Part shown: positions 11,434-22,729 of the stretch, piece by piece | Layout: each line of letters opens with the position of its first letter | Position numbering within the stretch: position 1 is the stretch's first letter | Source of the DNA: Powellomyces hirtus | Taxonomy: Eukaryota > Chytridiomycota > Chytridiomycetes > Spizellomycetales > Powellomycetaceae | Length of the DNA: 64,000 bases | Assembly: GCA_025526995.1 (NCBI GenBank) | Contig: JAHLKG010000009.1 | Location: forward strand, 992,001-1,056,000 | Direction: 5' to 3' | Made by a program: the position numbers and the translations under genes | The notes under the pieces: model-generated | Seen by the model: the letters and a program-made list of their open reading frames with translations, nothing else | What the model was told of the DNA's origin: nothing | Database searches by the model: none

Positions 11434-13071
11434 TCATGACAAGATGGGTGTAGGATTTTTTTTCTGGCCCCCCGTCATTTTCTCATGCAGAATCCGAGTC
11501 GCACGCACTACGAGCGGGTCATCTGTCCCATAATCCTTCTCCAACTGTTCGACAGTCTCTTTGGAGAGGAACGGGTACTGTGTGTGTTGTCCCTCCAGAA
11601 CACTCATTGCCTCGGTGTCCTTCCCCGCCTTCTTGAGCTCAACAATCAATCTAGACCACGTATTGGTATTGAGCTGTCCTAGTTGTGTGGCGATTCGGTA
11701 TGCAGCATCGTGGTCGTGGCTGGCGAGATAAGCCTGGACGACGTGGGAGGTGAGCGGCAGCGCCGGTGTGAAGCCAGCTTTTTCGAACCATTGGGTTAGG
11801 ACGTGTTCGGCAGAGTTGCCGTCGCCAAGGCCGCGGTAACCCTTGATAAGGGAGGCGAGGTGAAGTGGTTTGAGTTCAAGGCCTGCCTGTTGAAGAGTGG
11901 ATGACAAGTTTTCAAACGCCTCGGGAGTGGTGGCAGGTCCAGTGAGTTTGGCAATGTTGATCAAGGTGGTGTTGTTGAGGGTCTTGACCCCCTGGTTGGT
12001 CGCGCTGGCCAAAGCTCGCCAGGCTTCGACGGGATTACCTTCATGCATGGCAATAGCAGCGACATGATCGGCGGTGCGCTGGTCGAGGCGGACATTATGT
12101 GCGTACAATCGGTCGAGGACCGCACGGGCCTGGTCGAATTCGCCCGCTTTGATGTGGCCGTCCATGACAATGTTGTAGATAGCCGTGGGTGGTTCATGAT
12201 CCGGATTCTCCTCGATTCGTTTCTGGAACCATTCCGTCATTTTCGCAGTGTTGCCGTTGTGGGAGTAGTAAAAGATGACGTGGTGATACGAGTTGTTGTC
12301 GGGACGTGCGCCGCCTTTAGTGGACTGCATTTCGTCAAAAAGTTCAAGCATGGCAGATTCGTGGCTTGCGCGGGCGAGGGCCGAGAGGTACATGTTGGAA
12401 AAGGCGGCGTCGCTGCCGACGGCGGTTTTGTACTTGTCGTAGACGGCACGCGCTTGGGCCAGCTCACCCGCCCGAGCGTAAGCTGCCATGAGCCATTGCT
12501 GGATCAGGGGAATATCGGTGTGGATGTTCAGCTTCTTCAGTTCTCTCAAAGACTTTTCTGCTCCCGGCAAACTACCCGCGCGGCCATATCCTTCCAAAAA
12601 CAAGAGCAGCAGGTTCTGGTCGGGAATGACCCGCGAGGCCGCAAGTGCATCCCACAAGGAGTCGAGGAGCTGAATGCGATGCCCGTCACCCTTTCTGGGG
12701 ATAATGTGGTTCCTGCGGATGAGATCAAGGAGGGTTTTGAATGCCAATTGGCCCATGAGCATCGTGTCGCCGTTGCTGGCGACAAGGGCGTAGGATCGCC
12801 AGATTTGGGGCGTGGCTTTGCGATCGACGGCGCGGTTGAAGGCTTGGAAGGCAGCGGCATTGACGGGGAGGACTTTGCTGGGGTCGGGATTGGGAGAGGG
12901 GGGTGCTGCGGGGGTGGTGGTGGTGGTGGTTGTGGTGGTGGTGGTGGTGGGTCCGGCTTCGGTTGCTATGCTTCGGAGGCTGCCGACGGGAGACAGGGGG
13001 AGGAGAGAGGAGGGACGGGAAGCGAGAAGCGAGCGGCACGGCCGAATGCGGATGAAGCGGAATACGTTCAT
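11434..13071 (-). CDS. Mitochondrial pentatricopeptide repeat (PPR) protein
   Basis: A single exon of 545 aa, unusual among these intron-rich neighbours. The start is the ATG at 13,071 (MNVFRFIRIRPCRSLLASRP), an Arg-rich presequence; reading further upstream has no ATG. A run of about 12 threonines encoded by a GGT/GTT repeat (on the + strand about 12,912-12,950) follows. The rest is helical repeats of about 35 residues with PPR-like pairs such as IYNIVMDGHIKAGEFDQARAV, LIQQWLMAAYARAGELAQAR and WSRLIVELKKAGKDTEAMSV. PPR proteins bind organellar RNA. The specific target cannot be told. Confidence 0.8.
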   Translation of the reverse strand: MNVFRFIRIRPCRSLLASRPSSLLPLSPVGSLRSIATEAGPTTTTTTTTTTTTPAAPPSPNPDPSKVLPVNAAAFQAFNRAVDRKATPQIWRSYALVASNGDTMLMGQLAFKTLLDLIRRNHIIPRKGDGHRIQLLDSLWDALAASRVIPDQNLLLLFLEGYGRAGSLPGAEKSLRELKKLNIHTDIPLIQQWLMAAYARAGELAQARAVYDKYKTAVGSDAAFSNMYLSALARASHESAMLELFDEMQSTKGGARPDNNSYHHVIFYYSHNGNTAKMTEWFQKRIEENPDHEPPTAIYNIVMDGHIKAGEFDQARAVLDRLYAHNVRLDQRTADHVAAIAMHEGNPVEAWRALASATNQGVKTLNNTTLINIAKLTGPATTPEAFENLSSTLQQAGLELKPLHLASLIKGYRGLGDGNSAEHVLTQWFEKAGFTPALPLTSHVVQAYLASHDHDAAYRIATQLGQLNTNTWSRLIVELKKAGKDTEAMSVLEGQHTQYPFLSKETVEQLEKDYGTDDPLVVRATRILHEKMTGGQKKNPTPILS

Positions 13072-13585
13072 CGTTCCGACGTTTTTTCGTTTTCGTCTTG
13101 TGGAGGTGGGGAACAAACGGGGAGATCTGCGAGATGTTCAAAGTGGAACGAACGTCAAGTCAAGTCTTCCTTTCCCACGACCGACCGACCGAGCGACGAG
13201 AAGGAGAGTTTGTTTGTTTGAAAGGGAGTTGGCTAGATGAGCATTCCAGCCAGATATGCATTCCAGCCACCCAGCCAGTCACGTGAATGACTCACATGCG
13301 CGACTTCCTTATTGTAGCACCACCTAGGACTAGGTCGTCTGTCATGGATATATATAGGCTAATGATGATGATGGATTTAGGCGTTGCGTCGTGTTGCGAA
13401 AAGGACTTGAAGGACTTGAATGACTTGAATGAATTCCATCAACCGAGACGCTGCTTGAGTCGAGTCGAGTGTCAAGTCAAGTGAGTGAGTTGAGTGAGTG
13501 AGTGAGAAGTTAATCGCTGCCCACGTATATGCGAAAGGGTGGTGCTGGAGAGGCAGACATCCCACACCCAGCGGCGTTTTAATCG

Positions 13586-13663
<78 letters not shown>

Positions 13664-13881
13664 GGTCTATTGCTTGTGCGTATACAGCCACTGGTGATCA
13701 GTCTCCTATCTACATCAACCTACTCTACTAGCTAGCACAGTACTACGTCGCACTTCCTTTGGGGCCTCTCTGCTTCCACTCCACTGGCAGAGAAGCCGCC
13801 GCCTTCACTTTTGCCTGCATCAATCAAGCTGACACGTGCGGCATCCAACCAGACCCGCCATCACCTCCTTGCTGTGTTTTC
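13072..13881. other. Intergenic: PPR promoter, microsatellite, 3' region of the MSS4 gene
   Basis: 810 bp, rich in simple repeats: GAGT/AAGT-like repeats (about 13,405-13,505) and a long GTCT array. Short open frames here are products of the repeats and lack family resemblance. Confidence 0.5.
13586..13663. repeat. (GTCT)n microsatellite, about 19 copies
   Basis: 78 bp of perfect period-4 repeat. Its length is likely variable between strains and sensitive to sequencing or assembly error. Confidence 0.95.
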
Positions 13882-14697
13882 TCAAACCACGTTATACCGG
13901 ACCCGGTCCGCCGCAATCAAGAATGCCTTCGGGACGCGCGCAGGGTGATATCCAATAGGCCCAGTGTCGCAGTCCGCACACGACAGATACCGCGTGTCGT
14001 CGCCTCCCGGTACGGCTTTTGTAAACCCAACGTTCTCAAACGCCATCATGTCGTTCACTACCCAGAGGTAGCCCGGCACGAGCGGGTAGGTGGAGGTGGA
14101 GGGATCTTGGGTAGCAGCTGGAAGCGGGAGCTGGACCTAAACGAAACAAAAGACAAGCCGGGGGGGGGGGGGGCACAGGTACCAATTTTTAGATGTCGTT
14201 TACAGAGCCTGAATCTATTGATGTTCGAAAATAGCAAAACGTACTGCGCTGTCAGAGGGTTGTTTCTTTGCGACGCCCCGTTTAAGCACGAGAGAGCGGC
14301 ACATTGAGCAATGAATATCATAGCTGTTTGTCAAAGTTTGAGGTTGCACAAGCTGCACGGCTGCTTCGGTTGCTTTGGCGTAAGACGTAAGTCCTCCGAC
14401 GGCGGCAGCTGCCGGGTTGGCTGTTGATATGTCCGTTATCATGTCAATGAGTTGGGCGTGCAATGAAGGCAAAAGACACGAGCGCCAAACGTTGTGACGA
14501 AAGCCTGGCAGACCGCGTTCCACTTTCAACATTCCGCACTTCTCGAAAGCCTTGACGCTGGCGACTATCAACTGACGCACCGCTCGGGCCCCAGTTCGCA
14601 TAGATACGCACATCCGAAGGGAACTCGAGGTTCCTTGTTGTATTTTACTGCTGCCCCGCAGCTGTAGTTTGGCCTGCCCCGCGCTGCCGCAATTCAT
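13882..14697 (-). CDS. MSS4/RABIF-domain protein with an N-terminal extension
   Basis: Exons 14245-14697 and 13882-14136; 235 aa from the ATG at 14,697. The C-terminal half is a clear Mss4 domain: first zinc pair HCSMC, then LWVVNDMMAFENVGFTKAV and the second pair LSCADCDTGPIGYH. Mss4/RABIF (yeast Dss4) binds nucleotide-free Rab GTPases of the exocytic route as a chaperone or exchange factor. Known members are about 120-150 aa; here roughly 120 residues of unknown character precede the first Cys. Starting at the in-frame ATG at 14,442 would give a more typical 150 aa. The long start lies only 14 bp from the opposite start of PMT4, which favours the shorter form or overlapping 5' leaders. Confidence 0.75.
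14160..14173. repeat. Poly-G tract (14 bp) in the MSS4 intron
   Basis: G homopolymer on the + strand within the 108-bp intron (14,137-14,244). On the transcript it is a C run close to the acceptor, so it may act as polypyrimidine tract. Confidence 0.85.
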
Positions 14698-14711
14698 TTT
14701 CTCCTCGCATC

Positions 14712-17700
14712 ATGCTGACTGCGCACATGCCGGGAGCAAAAGAGCAACCTCAGCAGGACGACCTTCTCCGAAAGCGGAAGCCGACCAAACAGGACACACC
14801 CGTGGCGGCTGAAGAACACCCAGTCAGCCCCTCGTCGTCTGCAGAGTCCACAGTATGTGTTCCTTGGCCTTCCGCGTCCATCCCGGTGGGTGCCTGTGTC
14901 TGACGCAGTTGTAGATCCCGAGTGCTTTAGACAAGGACGATTCGAAAACTTTGTCAAAGACGCCTGTGGATGATGACGACAAGTATTCTCCGAGAAAGCT
15001 CAAGAGCGCCGTGGCCGTGGCCACGTCGGCTGCGCCGACCGCCGAGGCGGATACCAACATCAGTCTGGGAGTACTGGTGACGCTTACCATTCTAGCTCTG
15101 GGCGTACGCCTCTTCCAAATTTCAAATCCAAGTCAGGTGGGAGATTGACTCGATACTCCGGTGGTTGAAACTCCGGAGTGGGTTCTCGCCAGTTTAGCGT
15201 CGAGTGTTAACTGAATAGGAGTATGCTTGCTTCATGTCACCCAGGTTGTCTTTGATGAAGTGCACTTTGGAGGCTTCGCGAGCAAGTACATCAATGGGAC
15301 ATTCTTTATGGATGTCCACCCTCCTCTTGGCAAACTGATGATTGCCGCCAGTGGATTAGCGGCTGGTTTCGATGGTGTCTTTGACTTCAAGGAGATCGGC
15401 AAAGACTACATCGCCCCTAGGGTGCCGTACGTTTCCATGCGACTACTTCCCGGGATCCTGGGCGTGTTAGTGGTTCCGGTAAGCTTTCATTTTACCTTGT
15501 AACTTGGTGCATTCACTTCCGTGAAAGCACCCATTCTGAATCCTATTGTCCATCAGATGAGCTATCTGACAATGAAAAATCTGCGCGCGGCCAACGCGAC
15601 GGCAGTGATGACGGCCCTGTTCGTCGCCTTCGAAAACGCCCTGACGTGCCAGTCGCGCCTGATTCTCCTGGATTCCATCTTGGTCTTCTTCACCGCACTC
15701 TCGGTCCAGATGTGGACTCATTTTCAGTCAGTCAAGAACAGACCATTTACCTTCCAGTGGTGGATGTCTTTAGCCCTCTGCGGTGCTGGCATAGGGCTCG
15801 CAGCCAGGTAAACTAGCAATTCGAGCATCCCTTTGCAGATGCCGATTCTGATCACCTTGGTATCCCCAGCGTCAAGTGGGTTGGTAGGGAACCGCTTCAA
15901 TTGAGCTTTTGTTTCCACAATGTGTTGGTCTCTCATCGCTTCGATACATCATTTAGGTCTTTTCGTCATTGCTTGGGTTGGTCTCTCGACTGTCAAATAT
16001 CTCTGGGACCTATTGGGCAATCCGCGTGTATCCTCGGTAACGTTTCAGTCGCATCAAGGGCTTGTCAGCGACTACTACTCACAGCCGCTTCTAATGGCCT
16101 TTAGCTGGTATACATCAAGCATTTTACGGCGCTAGCGACCTGCCTGATAGGGATCCCCGTCGTCATCTACATGCTCAGTTTCCAGATCCACTTCATGATG
16201 CTGCCCAAAATCGGAAGCGGGACTGGTTTCATGTCACCCGAATTCCAATCGACCCTGCAAGGCAACGAGCTGACAGAAACATTCGCGGAAATTGCTTATG
16301 GGGCCGACATCATGATCCGGCATGAGAATACACAGGGAGGGTATATCCATTCACACAAGCACTTCTATCCCACGGGATCAAAGCAGCAGCAAATTACTCT
16401 CTATCCGTATGCGGATGCCAACAGCATTATCCATATTCTGCCGTAAGCCTGTTCCCATATTCCAAAGTCCTGTCCCATGCAAATCTCTCTGAATGTTTGT
16501 CTCTTCCTCGTCTAGTGCGCTGGAGTTTGTCAACAAGACGGCGGTGGAACCTCAAGTTGTGGAGTTCAAACAAATCAAGCACGGAGACGTTGTGAGACTG
16601 GAGCATGGTCCAACGAAAATGAAGGTGCACAGTCATGACCATCGGTAAGACAAGTGTGTTGTGCGTCGGTTATATCGAAAGCCAGTTTAGACAAAAGAAA
16701 AGTTGACATGAAGACCCGTTACTCCCTTCCAGAGCACCGGTGTCCGATGCCAAAGGAAACTTTGAGGTGTCTGGATATGGCGCACCTGGCTTCTTGGGCG
16801 ATTCTAATGACCACTGGCGAGTGGAAATCCTCGACCATGACCCTGAGAACCCATACCTGTTTGCATTACAAAAGTTCCGCTTGATTCATCAGAATACTGG
16901 CTGCGCGCTGTTTTCTCACGCAGTCAAACTGCCAGAGTGGGGTATGCATACAAGGCGTCAAACACCACATGCATGCGTTGCTTATACTGCTTATCTGCGT
17001 TTTTAGGATTCGGACAGCAGGAGGTTCTGTGTTCGCAGAATGGAAAAAAACAGCTGTCCACGTGGCGCATTGATTTCAATGAAAATCCTCTTCGTGAGTA
17101 GTAGAGAACATGATATGCACATATGTTTCATGTTCTCGTACTTATCCATGCATTTTGCATCTTTAGAACCGGAAACGTCCAAAAAGGTTGGCTACCCCAA
17201 GCCCTCCTTCCTCTCAAAGTTCATCGAGTCGCACAAAGTCATGTGGCGAATCAACAGCGGACTGGACGGGGTGCACCCCTACCAGTCGCGGCCCCTCTCG
17301 TGGCCGGTTCTCTCCCGTGGCATCAGCTTTTGGAGCGCCAAGGCGGGCACGGCCAAGATGCATCTGATGGGAAACCCGCTTGTCTGGGCGGCTGCGGGTG
17401 CAGCTTTGGGGTTGTATGTGGTTCTGGAAGCAATTGCCGCAGTCATGAGCAAACGACAAATGACTTACGTTGCCGGTAAGCCGAAGGGGCACTCAATACA
17501 AATCGGACCACTGTCCAGGAACGTGAATGGCTGACATGGCGTACGTGTTCGTGATTTAGGTGTTTTCGCTGATACCACCCGGGGTGCAGGTCTGTTGTTC
17601 ATGGGATGGGTTCTTCACTACGCACCCTTCTTTTTGATGAGCCGTCAAGTGAGTTGCTCGCGAATCATTCTATTTATTCAGTGGGAGTTGGATATGCCTA

Positions 17701-17982
17701 ACCGCACATTCCCCGGGCCCCCTCTCCCTCCAGCTGTTCCTGCATCACTACCTCCCCTCCCTCTACTTCTCGATCCTGCTGTTTGGTGTTCTATTTGACG
17801 GCATCACGCGACGCATCCTGGGAGGAAGCAGTGTACTGCAGTGGATAGCTGCGTCACTCGGTGCTGCAGCCTGCATTGCCGTGTTTGTGTCGTTCAGCCC
17901 GCTGACCTATGGCCTGCCGATGAGCAAGGAACACTGCCAGGGCCTCAAATGGAGGAAAGGATGGGATTGGGACTGTAAATAG
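14712..17982 (+). CDS. PMT4: Dolichyl-phosphate-mannose protein O-mannosyltransferase, PMT4 type
   Basis: Thirteen exons: 14712-14852, 14915-15136, 15245-15478, 15557-15807, 15870-15883, 15957-16036, 16105-16442, 16516-16644, 16733-16941, 17007-17093, 17167-17475, 17560-17648 and 17734-17982; 783 aa. After a charged cytosolic N-terminus and the first membrane segment comes the catalytic loop VVFDEVHFGGFASKYINGTF with the DE pair and FMDVHPPLGK. The central lumenal part has MIR-like repeats (GGYIHSHKHFYP, GDVVRLEHGPTKMKVHSHDH, RLIHQNTGCALFSH). The C-terminus has several membrane segments. The FASKY and MDVHPPLGK sequences fit the PMT4 subfamily, which mannosylates membrane-anchored proteins in the ER. 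Exon 5 is only 14 nt. The donor of intron 6 could be 16,037 (used) or 16,028. Confidence 0.92.
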
Positions 17983-18380
17983 AAAGGAACTCTGTAGGGT
18001 TTCCTGTGTATAGTTATCAACATAGTAATTTCGGACTTTGCAACAGAAGGGCCCTAGATGTAAGAAGAGTCGCGTGTGTGGCATCAATCCAACAAACTCC
18101 GCCAAGGCGTCGTTCTTTCCTTTCGCCATCCCGTCAGCGGGCTCTCCCACCAAAGTTTCTCTCCGTGCTCCCCATCTATATACGTCATTCATATAGCAAA
18201 ATATAGTCCGCAACGCTCTCTCTTCTCGCCACCCCTAGTGACTATTACCACAGATCGTTCATAGCCCGCGGCGGACGCGTCCGTCCCTGTCTGCGCATCT
18301 CTGGGGGAACACTTTCCACCAAAGGCCGAGCTCTTTCAGCATAACCTGCAAGGCTTTTGTATGCGTGCATTCGATCAGCA
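17983..18380. other. Intergenic PMT4 to MFSD1 gene
   Basis: 398 bp with the PMT4 3' UTR and the promoter of the next + strand gene. An open frame continues upstream of the MFSD1 start but has no ATG. Nothing else seen. Confidence 0.45.
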
Positions 18381-21113
18381 ATGACACCACCCAGTGGCAT
18401 ATCCAGCTCTGGCAACGTGCTGGACAGTGATGCGCCAATCCCGCCAGCGCTCCGGAATCTCGTAATAGGTCGCAGCAAGTTGCGCGGGTCCGGCCGGCGC
18501 ACGTCCTTACAGGCAGTGACCATCTCCCCCTCGGCGCTGCATCGTAGCTGGAGTGGCAAGCCGGCCCCCTTCCGCCGTGCACGCACCGAGCAGGTTGTCG
18601 ATTACTCCCCCGCCGGCGGTTCCCTATCTTCGAGTCCTTATGGCGATTACAATGGTCTCACGCGTAGCGCAACCGTTTCCAGCATGGGCACCCGGTCAGA
18701 ACGGATCAAACGACAGGGGGCTGTCATGCGGAGAATGAGTAGCTTTGGAGGTGCACCGATATTCATACCTCCGCCTCCACGGCCCCCGTTGTCGGCAGCT
18801 GCATCCGCGGCCGACCTTCCGGAAGAGCACCACCTTTCTGAAGAGCATCACGTTTCGTCAAATCTGCGCTGGGCGATCCTCATCTTGACGTGCCTTTTGC
18901 TGTTTGGGAACTACTATGGTGCGTTTTCGTATGGCTATGAGATGAATGGATGATGTATGTGATCGAACACGTCTCGCCGCCGATCAAGGAACAGCCAGGA
19001 TAGCTGATATGGGCATGTTTTGTGAATTCATCGTGCAGCGTACGATAACCCCGCCGCACTTAACCGCCCGCTGATGGAGTATCTCGGCCATGACTACGAC
19101 ACGTGGCAGTACGAGCTGAACCTGCTGTACGCGGTATATTCCTTCCCCAACATGTTCTTGCCCTTTATCGGTGGCCAGCTGGTCGATCGGATGGACGTCA
19201 AGAAAGTTTTGCTGTTCTTCTCCGTCGTGGTCTGTCTGGGGCAGACTCTGTTTGCCATTGGCGTCACGATGCGCAGCTTTGGCGTCATGCTCCTGGGACG
19301 AATCTTGTTTGGAATTGGAGGAGAGAGTATTGGGGTCGTGCAGGCTACCATAACGACGGCGTGGTTTAGAGGGAAAGAATTAGCATTCGCTTTGGGATTA
19401 AGTGAGTAGCAAAGGCGCTGCATGAGGTTTCGTTGCCATTAGGCAGCCTGTGAAATGTTAGGGTGTGACCACTCACTAAGCTTGCCGCACTCCTGGACGC
19501 TTTTGTCTCGTAGATCTATGTATAGCGCGGTTTGGATCGGTCGTGAACGCTAACCTCTCGCCGCGAATTGAAAAAATTTGGACCTCATCGGGTGCCGTGT
19601 GGGTCGGCAGCTTCACATGCTACCTGTCTTTGTGTTGCTCCATCCTGCTTGTGACGCTCATGGCGCACAATTCGCCAACCGGCACAGTCAGGTCACCCAC
19701 CACAGGAAGCGATCGACAGAACACAGATTCAGCATTGGAGGACCGATCACCACTGCTGAATCAGGACTCCAACTCCTCTCTGCCCGATCACACGCTTCTC
19801 GAAAAAGGGTATCCGGTTGACTCGGCTGATGACGACGCAGACATGCTCAGCATTGAAGAAGACCTGGGCCCTACCAACTGGCGGGATTGTTTAGGCCAAA
19901 TTGCCATGTTCCCTTGGGCGTTCTGGCTAGTGTGCTTGATTTGCGTTCTCCTATATGGAACCGTTGTGCCATTCAACAATATTGCGTCTGATTTCCTGAT
20001 GTCCAAATGGTACCCGGGCGATACGGAGACAGCTGGAACAGTCATGAGGTACGTCACGAGAAAATCAAATAATCAGCTCAGAGGTACCTGCAGCATTCAC
20101 GGTGCGTTTGAGTCAATGATATTTTTTTTTTTTCGTACAGTATACCAGACACAATGTCCGCCCTCCTCGTACCCATCTGCGGCGTGCTCGTCGACCGTTA
20201 CGGCGGGCGCGCCTCCCTCCTCGTCGTCTGCGCCCTCGTTATTGCCTCTGTGCACACCACCCTCGGTCTCACCATGATCAACCCGATCTACCCACTCATC
20301 TTTCTCGGTCTCTCGTACTCACTGTACGGCGTCGCAATCTGGCCCTCCATCGCCACCATCATCCAGCACCAGGAAGATGCGATTCACGACCGACACCCGC
20401 ATAACCCGCCCCCGCGACTCCTCGGCACGGCGTATGGACTGAGCACAAGTGCCTTGAATACAGCCCTGACGATCATGCCGCTGGTGTCGGCGCAGATTAG
20501 AGTGTGGGGTGGTAGTTTTGTACCGGTTGAACTTTTTTTTGTAGCCTTGGCATTGGCGGGCGCGGCCGCTTCCGCGGTTCTGTGGATCGTAGACATCAAT
20601 AATGGATCTATACTACAGCACCCGGAAATATCCTCGGATGACGAGCAGGATGAACAGGACAGCGACAATGACGGGAAAGATGACACCGAATCGGAACCAC
20701 TCCTCAACAGAGGTGACAACAACAACAACGCCGCATCATCAGACTACGGCGGAGTCATGCACGCCTCCCCAACAACCGAACGCGATAACCCTTACAGTAC
20801 CCGCCCCCCTCGCGTCGTCGTTCTGCATCCGGGGGAAACACCACCACCCGCAGTAGTGTCCCACCCGGCGGCACCCAACCCGCACCACCGCCGCCCGTCA
20901 GCGAAATACGCCAACCAGCCCTTTAAACCGGGCAAAGCATTTGGCGGGTCCAAAGTCAAGAGCCGGTCACGACTCCTGGATGCGGCGTTGGTGACGGGGG
21001 AGCAGCCCAGCAGCCATCCAGATGACGACAGGAGCGATAATGATCAACAGGAGGACGCGCTGCTCGGGTCGTCTAGTGCGCACAAAGCAAACCAACATGG
21101 ACATGCGAACTAA
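18381..21113 (+). CDS. MFSD1-like major facilitator, probable vacuolar transporter
   Basis: Exons 18381-18918, 19039-19401, 19514-20048 and 20141-21113; 802 aa. A Ser/Pro/Arg-rich cytosolic N-terminus of about 165 residues is followed by 12 membrane segments. MFSD1 signatures: LLFGNYYAYDNPAALNRPL, GGQLVDRMDVKKVL (motif-A-like), GRILFGIGGESIGV and NLCIARFGSVVNANLSPRI. Animal MFSD1 is a lysosomal exporter of dipeptides; substrate here is inferred. The loop between the two halves contains EDRSPLL and the tail contains ESEPLLN, both of the form acidic-xxx-Leu-Leu used for AP-3/AP-1 sorting to lysosome or vacuole. The tail (about 180 residues) is acidic then Pro/His-rich. Confidence 0.87.
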
Positions 21114-21632
21114 GAAGTCGAACCCATTGACACTCGTCTGGTGTTGCTGTGAGAGAACACCCTCTTCCACCTTCTTCGTCCCCCTTCCCCCCGCTATCCA
21201 CTCTCTTAGATACCCCCCGTTCGCAACATACCTAAATCACTGCAGAACCTTGATTAATTTACTCCTTTCATTCTTCCGCGAGCGCCCGCCCCACCCCGTC
21301 AACATCAGCGTGTCACGATCTTTCTTGTGAGCATTTCTGGGTACTAGGACTTTGTTGACAGCCATCACGCTTTCCTGTTGTGCCATTAACCAAAGTGTTT
21401 GAACCACATATTTTCGCGCGTGGTTTGTGAACATAATGTTTGGTTGAATACAGTTTACATCGCGATGCCGTGGGACGACAGGCGGCACACAGACGGACTG
21501 TAGTGGATAATTGATGAATATGTACAGAATGGAAGAGGTTGAGCGCGTGAGTGGGTTTGTGTGGTGTATATGTTGAGGTTGTGTCTCCATCGCTTGCGTT
21601 GGATGAGAGAAATGGGGGGGTGCTGTTGTTTT
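21114..21632. other. Intergenic, convergent 3' ends of MFSD1 and AP-3 sigma genes
   Basis: 519 bp without a supported gene; it carries both 3' UTRs. Confidence 0.5.
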
Positions 21633-22729
21633 TCACCGGGCCGATGTAATTTTTTTGACCCCGCTGGAGGCGACAATGTCCGTGATATTTGTTTCCAAGA
21701 CCTAGAATGAGACGCGAGGTTTAACTTTCGAGTCGAAAGTATACGACCGGTGGGGCGGCTGTGCATACCATTCCACCCGATACGACTTCGTTCAGCATTT
21801 GTGAAACCTAAAAAGCAGTATGATCAGATTGGTGGGTGCAAAAATGGAGGTCCATCTCGCCCCAATCGCTCACCCTACCTCGTCTGGTCGGAAGATAAGG
21901 TCGAGCTCGCAGACATTGGAGAAGATGCGGTCAAGGGCTTCCACAAACACTTGTATCAAGTCCAGGATGCCTGCCAACCACGAAAGGACCCGCCGCCCAA
22001 GTCAGTGCTGCACCTTGCAAGCGCATCCGCGCCCCGCCTCTTACCAAGCTCGCTTTCGGATGAGTCAACTACGAATGCAAAGTAGAGTGCTAAAGACGGG
22101 GTTGAAAGCGGGATGGGTTTGGTGAACGGGAAGGGTGGTGCTGTGTGAAACCCGGTTGGAATGTCGAGGGTCCTCTTTTAGTACTTACTCGCATAGTGCT
22201 TAAGATGGTAAGAGCTAGCATTAATATATATATATTCTCGTTTTGTAAAGCTTCACGCAAGGGTTGGGTTGCTTACTCGATATATGATTTTGGTATCCTG
22301 CCCACCAAGCAATGCACTGCCTTCTAGGAAGTTGCACGTATGGTCTGGCCTAATAAGTGTGGGTTGCGGAATCAGATACAGGCAGGCAGCCCTCTCAACT
22401 ACCCAAAGTGAGCGAGGCGAGCGTTCAGACATAAACGTTACCTTCGGTTGACCAGTCGGAATATTTCTTTCAACATTGTTTGTTGAGTTGCTACGTCCTG
22501 GGAGTAGGGTATCTGTCAGCATTCTGCTTCCCTCGCCGCTCCTCTTTATGGGTTTATGTGTCGTTGGGGTGTTTGCGTACCATTTGCTGGTACCATTGCA
22601 TGAGCCGTGGCTGTCGGGGAAACGTACCGATTAACCAAAGCGGCACGGATGGGTAAGTTAGGGGAAGCAGCAGGAGAGAGATAGCGATACCTTTCCATGA
22701 TTGTTGAATATCATTACTGCTTTGAGCAT
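21633..22729 (-). CDS. APS3: AP-3 adaptor complex sigma subunit
   Basis: Nine exons: 22691-22729, 22581-22610, 22442-22497, 22277-22349, 22189-22198, 22045-22089, 21879-21970, 21769-21807 and 21633-21701; 150 aa. The assembled chain reads as a full sigma adaptin: MLKAVMIFNNHGKPRLMQWY, RRPDHTCNFLEGSALLGG, TKIIYRHYATLYFAFVVDSS, ESELGILDLIQVFVEALDRI, NVCELDLIF and EVVSGGMVLETNITDIVA. The CNFLEG and GGQDTKIIYRHYATLYF stretches are typical of sigma-3. With beta-3, delta and mu-3 it forms AP-3, which sorts dileucine and tyrosine-signal cargo to the vacuole or lysosome. Exon 5 is only 10 nt (codes HYA plus one base), yet both flanking introns have good signals and the frame holds. Confidence 0.92.

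Noticed and set aside
12043..13221. 392-codon open frame on the + strand opposite the PPR gene
   Set aside because: Gly/Val-rich text typical of the antisense of a G/C-ending coding sequence. The - strand has PPR repeats and a presequence.
13586..13663. Repeat array considered as a CRISPR
   Set aside because: Simple period-4 microsatellite without spacers, in a eukaryotic genome.
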